Source: Liolophura sinensis (Eukaryota > Mollusca > Polyplacophora > Chitonida > Chitonidae). From it: a DNA stretch of 64,000 nt. This document shows positions 60,201 through 64,000 of the stretch, piece by piece; positions within the stretch are counted from its first letter, which is position 1; each line of letters opens with the position of its first letter. A model generated the notes under the pieces. That model was not told where the DNA came from, did not search any database, and saw only the letters and a program-made list of their open reading frames with translations. The stretch covers positions 79,886,028 through 79,950,027 of the forward strand of contig NC_088295.1 of the NCBI RefSeq assembly GCF_032854445.1, read 5' to 3'. Both the position numbers and the translations under genes were made by a program.

Positions 60201-62188
60201 GTAAGCAAACATGTATCACACCAAGGCGACTGGACTGATCTGGTTTTAGAGCCCAGTCTGGTATACAGACACGTAGTCATCAAACTTCCTACCTCTCTCG
60301 TTGAGTGGAAAAGTAAGCAAACATGTGTCACACCAAGGCTGCTGGACTGATCTGATACGAGCACCCAGTCTGGTATACTGACTGACACGTGGTCATCAAA
60401 CTCCTCACCTCTCTCACTGAGTCGAAAGGTAAGCAAACATGTGCCACACCCAGGCGGCTGGACTGATCTGGTATGAGAACCTTGTCTGGTATGCAGACAC
60501 GCATTCATCAAATTCCTCAGGTACATGTAGTGGTCATCAAACTCCTCACCTCTCTGACTGAGTCGAAAGGTAAGCAAACATGTGCCACACCCAGGCGGCT
60601 GGACTGATCTGGCTTGAGGGCCCAGTCTGGTATACAGACACGTATTCATCAAACTCCTCAGGTACATGTAGTGGTCATCAAACTCCTCACCTCTCTCACT
60701 GAGTCGAAAGGTAAACAAACATGTGCCACACCCAGGCGGCTGGACTGATCTGGCTTGAGGGCCCAGTTTGGTATACAGACACGCATTCATCAAATTCCTC
60801 AGGTACACGTAGTGTTCATCACATTCCTCACCTCTCTCACTGAGTCGAAAGGTAAGCAAACTTGTGCCACACCCAGGCGGCTGGACGGATCTGGTACGAG
60901 AACCCGGTCGAGTATAGACACGTGGTCATCAAACTCCTCACCTCTCTCACTGAGTCAAAAGGTAAGCAAACATGTGCCACACCCAGGCGGCTGGACTGAT
61001 CTGGTATGAGAACCCAGTCTGGTATACAGACACGTGGTCATCAAACTCCTCACCTCTCCCACTGAACTGAGTTGAAAGGTACCGGTAAGCCAATATGTGT
61101 CACACACAGAAAGTTGGTCTGTTCCCATCCACATAAAATCCTGTCCAGACGAGTTATTCAACCGATTGAGCTATAGGAGACATGCTAGTAAGAAGGTGGC
61201 CGTTTTTACATGGGTGCAGAGTATCAATAATTACCTTACTAGGGGTTTACTTTCGTGCTGTACGTTTATTTCCTCATGGCAGAATATGTATTGTATTTCT
61301 CTTTTAGTGATGTGGCTTTGAAAACCATAGCCTCCCATCTACATGGATACAGTTCTGTGGTAACACAGATGTGATTTACTTCACTACATAGATCACTAAG
61401 CACTAAGGCGTCGTTTAGGCAGCCGCCGATCGGCCCTTCACAAAGGATGTCGCAAGCTCGAATGTCGCATGCTCGAATTCAGCTTTGCTGAAAACCAAAA
61501 TCTGGTTAAACCACCAACCTTACTGAGCCGTATAAGTTAGATGTTTATGAATATACAGTGATTTACCTTTGATTTCATTTTAACTAGATTGATTTAATTG
61601 GTTCTTAGGGATAACGTCTCTTGAAGTACTTCACTTCATGACTCAACCGCTATTGTTCGGTACTTTGGCTATCAACACAGCGCGCTGTATGCTCCTTTAC
61701 TCCTGGTAACCTCATTTCATCCACTTACCACTTCATAGTATACGCATCTTGAACAAATTCTTTCTGGTACGATAATTCCAAGAAAACACTATTTGCTGGT
61801 TCAGTCGCCCAACACCGTTATCACGTGGACGGCAATACAGCATTAGCAACCTGCACAGCATTTCGTCAAAAACAAATCACGTTTGTTGTTCTCTTTTAAC
61901 ATCTTTCAGATTACAACAACGCAGGCTACTGGTCAGGGGCGAATGACATTACTGGAGATGAGCAGCTTCTTCAGTAATTCCCAGTCCTCCTCCACCTTCT
62001 ACCGTTACGGCCGTCAGTCGTCTAGCTCGACCGAGAACGCCCAGAAGCATTGTGTGTTCATGAAGTATCAGCGCTCGACGATGAAAATGACACAGGAGCT
62101 GAGTGAATGTGACGGCGGAAGGCTGTATATTTGCAAGTGTAAGACAAAAGGCAGGGGGCAGTGTGTCCCGCCTTCAACATTAGACTAA
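57232..62188 (+). CDS. secreted C-type-lectin-domain protein, multi-exon, frameshifted in last exon
   Basis: Exons: 57232-57357 (signal peptide LLLCGVVVLAFTNPVSSG, then a short LSNRVDRLEAL helix), 58765-58801, 60003-60200 and 61910-62188. All junctions are GT-AG with matching phases (0, 1, 1). Exon 3 begins the CTLD (SCPSEFYMHRPTFACYRI) and has SWYEAREECHTQGADL; exon 4 gives YWSGAND and ends HCVFMKYQ, ECDGGRLYICKC. The paired cysteines fit the long CTLD form. No EPN/QPD or WND calcium-site motif is seen, so calcium-dependent sugar binding is doubtful. In the spliced frame exon 4 hits TAA after DITGDEQLLQ; the rest of the domain lies one base over. This is an indel, a sequencing error or a dying gene. 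TATA-like ATATATTTATAAC lies near 57095. Likely an extracellular binding or immune-type protein; the ligand is unknown. Confidence 0.75.
59449..59516 (+). other. possible alternative terminal exon of the lectin gene
   Basis: After TGTTTCGCAG an acceptor-like site opens a frame that joins exon 2 in phase (G+GC) and reads IGEADLLPAAELALTNYPPN before TAG at 59514. If used, the product would be a short secreted peptide without the CTLD. The only support is splice-site shape and phase. Confidence 0.2.
60112..61100 (+). repeat. tandem copies of the CTLD exon 3' half plus its splice donor
   Basis: GTAAGC-type donors recur at 60201, 60313, 60429, 60570, 60711 (GTAAAC), 60852, 60962 and about 61079/61084, in steps of 110-141 bp. 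Each is preceded by the exon's CATCAAACTCCTCACCTCTC and GAGTCGAAAG, and followed by CAAACATGTGCCACACCCAG, which leads into GGCTGGACTGATCTGG. So each unit runs from the exon's CCACACCCAGG to the same motif after the donor. Three 141-bp units carry an extra TTCATCAAA...CTCAGGTACATGTAGTGG segment. On the minus strand it leaves a long repetitive frame that I do not treat as a gene. Confidence 0.85.
61126..61170 (+). pseudogene. fragment of a further CTLD exon
   Basis: HIKSCPDELFNR resembles the exon start DIKSCPSEFYMHR, and the DNA (ACATAAAATCCTGTCCAGAC) aligns with 60003 onward. It breaks off after about 45 bp and is not joined to the array before it. Confidence 0.5.
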
Positions 62189-62468
62189 AGTTCTGCTTTG
62201 ACTTAGAGAGGTACAAGACTACAAGCCTTCGTACATGTTTTCGTCCGAAAAGCCGACACGATGTGGAGTCAATTTCTCCTTTCTCTAAAATGACATGATA
62301 TTATACTGGCCGAGTACCTGTGTGTCGAAGGGCCTTGTCTTCAGGGTGACTAGAGCCCTAACTTTCTAAAATTCAAAGAAACTCAATTTTTCGTGTTCCT
62401 TATATTAACCAGCTCTACATATTTTTACCATTCTTTTTCATTATACATCATACCTAATGAAACTATGA

Positions 62469-62474
62469 AATAAA
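62469..62474 (+). terminator. AATAAA polyadenylation signal of the lectin gene
   Basis: A canonical AATAAA 281 bp after the stop codon, followed by an A-rich stretch and then the 54-bp satellite. Confidence 0.5.
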
Positions 62475-62501
62475 GCATTATATTTGAAAAAAAAGAAGCT
62501 C

Positions 62502-62830
62502 ATACCTGATTAAACCAATGAAGTATTATACATGCGGTTGACAAATTAAAGGAATATACCTGATCAAATCAAAAAAGTATTATACATGCGGTTGACGAAT
62601 TAAAGGAATATACCTGATTAAATCAAAAAAGTATTATACATACTGTTGACAAATTAAAGGAATATACCTGATTAAATCAATGAAGTATTATACATGCGGT
62701 TGAGAAATTAAAGGAATGTATCTGAACAAATCAATAAAGTGTTATACATGCGGTTGACAAATTAAAGGGATATACCTGATCAAATCAAAAAAGAAGAATT
62801 ATACATGCGGTTGAAATATACCTGATCAAA
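62502..62830. repeat. 54-bp tandem repeat, about 6 units
   Basis: Starts at 62505, 62559 and 62613 show a 54-bp step. Each unit has CCTGATTAAATCAA, AAGTATTATACATGCGGTTG and AAATTAAAGGAATATA. The last units carry small indels. Confidence 0.9.
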
Positions 62831-62994
62831 GGAAACATTCTATATATATCAACAAATGCATAAACTGCGTATTGCCTTATTTACAGATATGATCTGTAAT
62901 AACTTATTTGTTGATAGCAACACGCCAGCATCGATAGCTGAAAGGTACAGTAGCTTGCCTCTTCATTTTGTTGACCATACAGGATCTTAGTAAA

Positions 62995-63256
62995 GACCAA
63001 AGGAAAATGGTACTTGTTGCTGTCTCGCTTGAGGCTCAGCACTGAGAGGTAAGAGAAAGGAAACATTCGGTGTCAGTATAATGAGCCTGGGTGGGCTGTC
63101 ATGTCTGGTATCTCTAGTGGCAGCAGCATTTTGGCGGCATGAACTCGCCACAAGAAGACACATTATATGTACACGCACCTAACGACACAACGTCGTCACA
63201 TGACTGTAAAACTATCAAGTACGACGTGAAGCCCAAGCATACATACATATTAATAC
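62995..63256 (+). mobile_element. SINE, family C, 5'-truncated
   Basis: ATGGTACTTGTTGCTGTCTC, GTGTCAGTATAATGAGCCTG, TTGGCGGCATGAACTCGCCA, GTCACATGACTGTAAAACTA, GTACGACGTGAAGCCCAAGC and an (ATAC)n tail. The tRNA head is missing. Confidence 0.85.
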
Positions 63257-63432
63257 ATTTTGTTGAAATAAGAAATCTACTTATTTCAAAAACCATAGGT
63301 TCGAAAACACATCTACTTTCATTATTGTACCTTTTTGTTAAAGGTGAGTTTAAAGGGAATGCAATGTCTTATTAATTAAACTAGCTGGTTGTGCTGTAAC
63401 ATCGTGGTCTTCATTTAACTTCTGAAGCAAAA
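63257..63432. other. short intergenic stretch, nothing identified
   Basis: No coding signal; it separates a SINE from the antisense LINE fragment. Confidence 0.5.
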
Positions 63433-64000
63433 CTAGATTCCTAGATTATAAACACAATTTATAAATTGCTGAAACACTGAGATTTTGCTTATAACATGAC
63501 ATGTATAGATATAGAATTCCGCTTCAAGTAAAATATACCTGACCGCACTTTTGTGTCGTGATGCAGACTTACCTTCATTACCCATGTATCGGTATAGTAC
63601 AGACAAAGGCAAAGTCCGAGTATCACATCGTGCGTACTCATACATGAAGTTATTAACATCTAACCAGAACTGATACAATTTTGAACACTCTATGAAATAA
63701 CGAGTTACATTTCCACTACATGACACAAAGGGTTGTCTTTGATTATCAGTCTTGCGTGTAAATACTTGTTGCACGGTAAATAATAATTTGTACTGAAGTT
63801 GTTTTATTTCATTTTCAATAGGTACAGTTCGTGGGATATTCCATATTCAACTTACTATAAGCGACATTATCCTGGCTTTTCGTAAGCTGTAAAATAGTAC
63901 TAGTGTATCCAAATTAATAGGAGAAAATGAGCATTGTCTAAAGAGAAGTCATTTACCGATAGGGTTTCATTTAGTTGTCTAATGGTCATGTTATTAATAT
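63433..64000 (-). mobile_element. LINE C-terminal fragment, runs off the window
   Basis: The minus-strand frame 63433-63774 reads FVSCSGNVTRYFIECSKLYQFW. This resembles the cysteine/histidine zf-RVT tail of LINE polyproteins (C...T.H.F..C....FW), with Tyr-Phe where His-Leu/Phe is usual. Upstream on the same strand (63780-64000) lies QLNETLSVNDFSLDNAHF and a hydrophobic stretch, also found at 3195. It is not like the I/Nimb LINEs elsewhere in the window and may be an L1/Tx1-type or CR1-type copy. Confidence 0.55.

Noticed and set aside
60020-60859. 279-residue minus-strand protein
   Set aside because: It is the antisense of the lectin exon and its tandem copies; repeats such as LTFRLSERGEE mirror exon sequence on the other strand.

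Overview
The window is eukaryotic nuclear DNA, AT-rich and mostly non-coding. Its genes have GT-AG introns, and it carries many degenerate tRNA-headed SINEs, I/Nimb-like LINEs and DNA transposons, plus one 200-base assembly gap (44917-45116). The repeat types, the FMRFamide-receptor-like GPCR and the small secreted C-type lectin suggest a marine lophotrochozoan, probably a mollusc. The species cannot be fixed from sequence alone.

Three genes are well supported. (1) An unrecognised 8-exon plus-strand gene at 6458-9920 (279 residues). All its intron phases agree, three TGACGTCA sites lie just upstream, and it has a decayed duplicate at 31545-33369. (2) A single-exon 438-residue rhodopsin-like GPCR at 26462-27778, possibly with a non-coding first exon near 23.1 kb. 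(3) A secreted C-type-lectin gene at 57232-62188. Its CTLD exon is followed by a tandem array of copies of its own 3' half and splice donor, its last exon carries a frameshift, and dead CTLD exon copies lie on both sides.

Layout: 0.4-2.1 kb, 5'-truncated LINE; 2.1-5.9 kb, sparse DNA; 5.9-10.3 kb, SINE then gene 1; 12.3-13.5 kb, an element with ~75-bp inverted termini; 14.5-15.9 kb, a 75-bp minisatellite with 300-bp higher-order structure; ~16.1-21.7 kb, a near-full-length dead LINE with a SINE nested in ORF1; 22-30 kb, the GPCR and SINEs; 30-33.4 kb, the gene 1 pseudogene; 38.2-39.5 kb, a third LINE; 41-49 kb, SINEs, satellites and the gap; 49.8-50.9 kb, a TIR element carrying a coding exon; 52.7-54.1 kb, a Tc1-like transposon; 55.7-62.8 kb, the lectin locus and a 54-bp satellite; 63.4 kb to the end, an antisense LINE fragment.

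The main structural themes are these. Three SINE families and the LINE share a related 3' tail. Several foldback elements use different termini. Local tandem duplication has created an array of splice donors in the lectin gene. No RNA genes, CRISPR arrays or prokaryotic features were seen.
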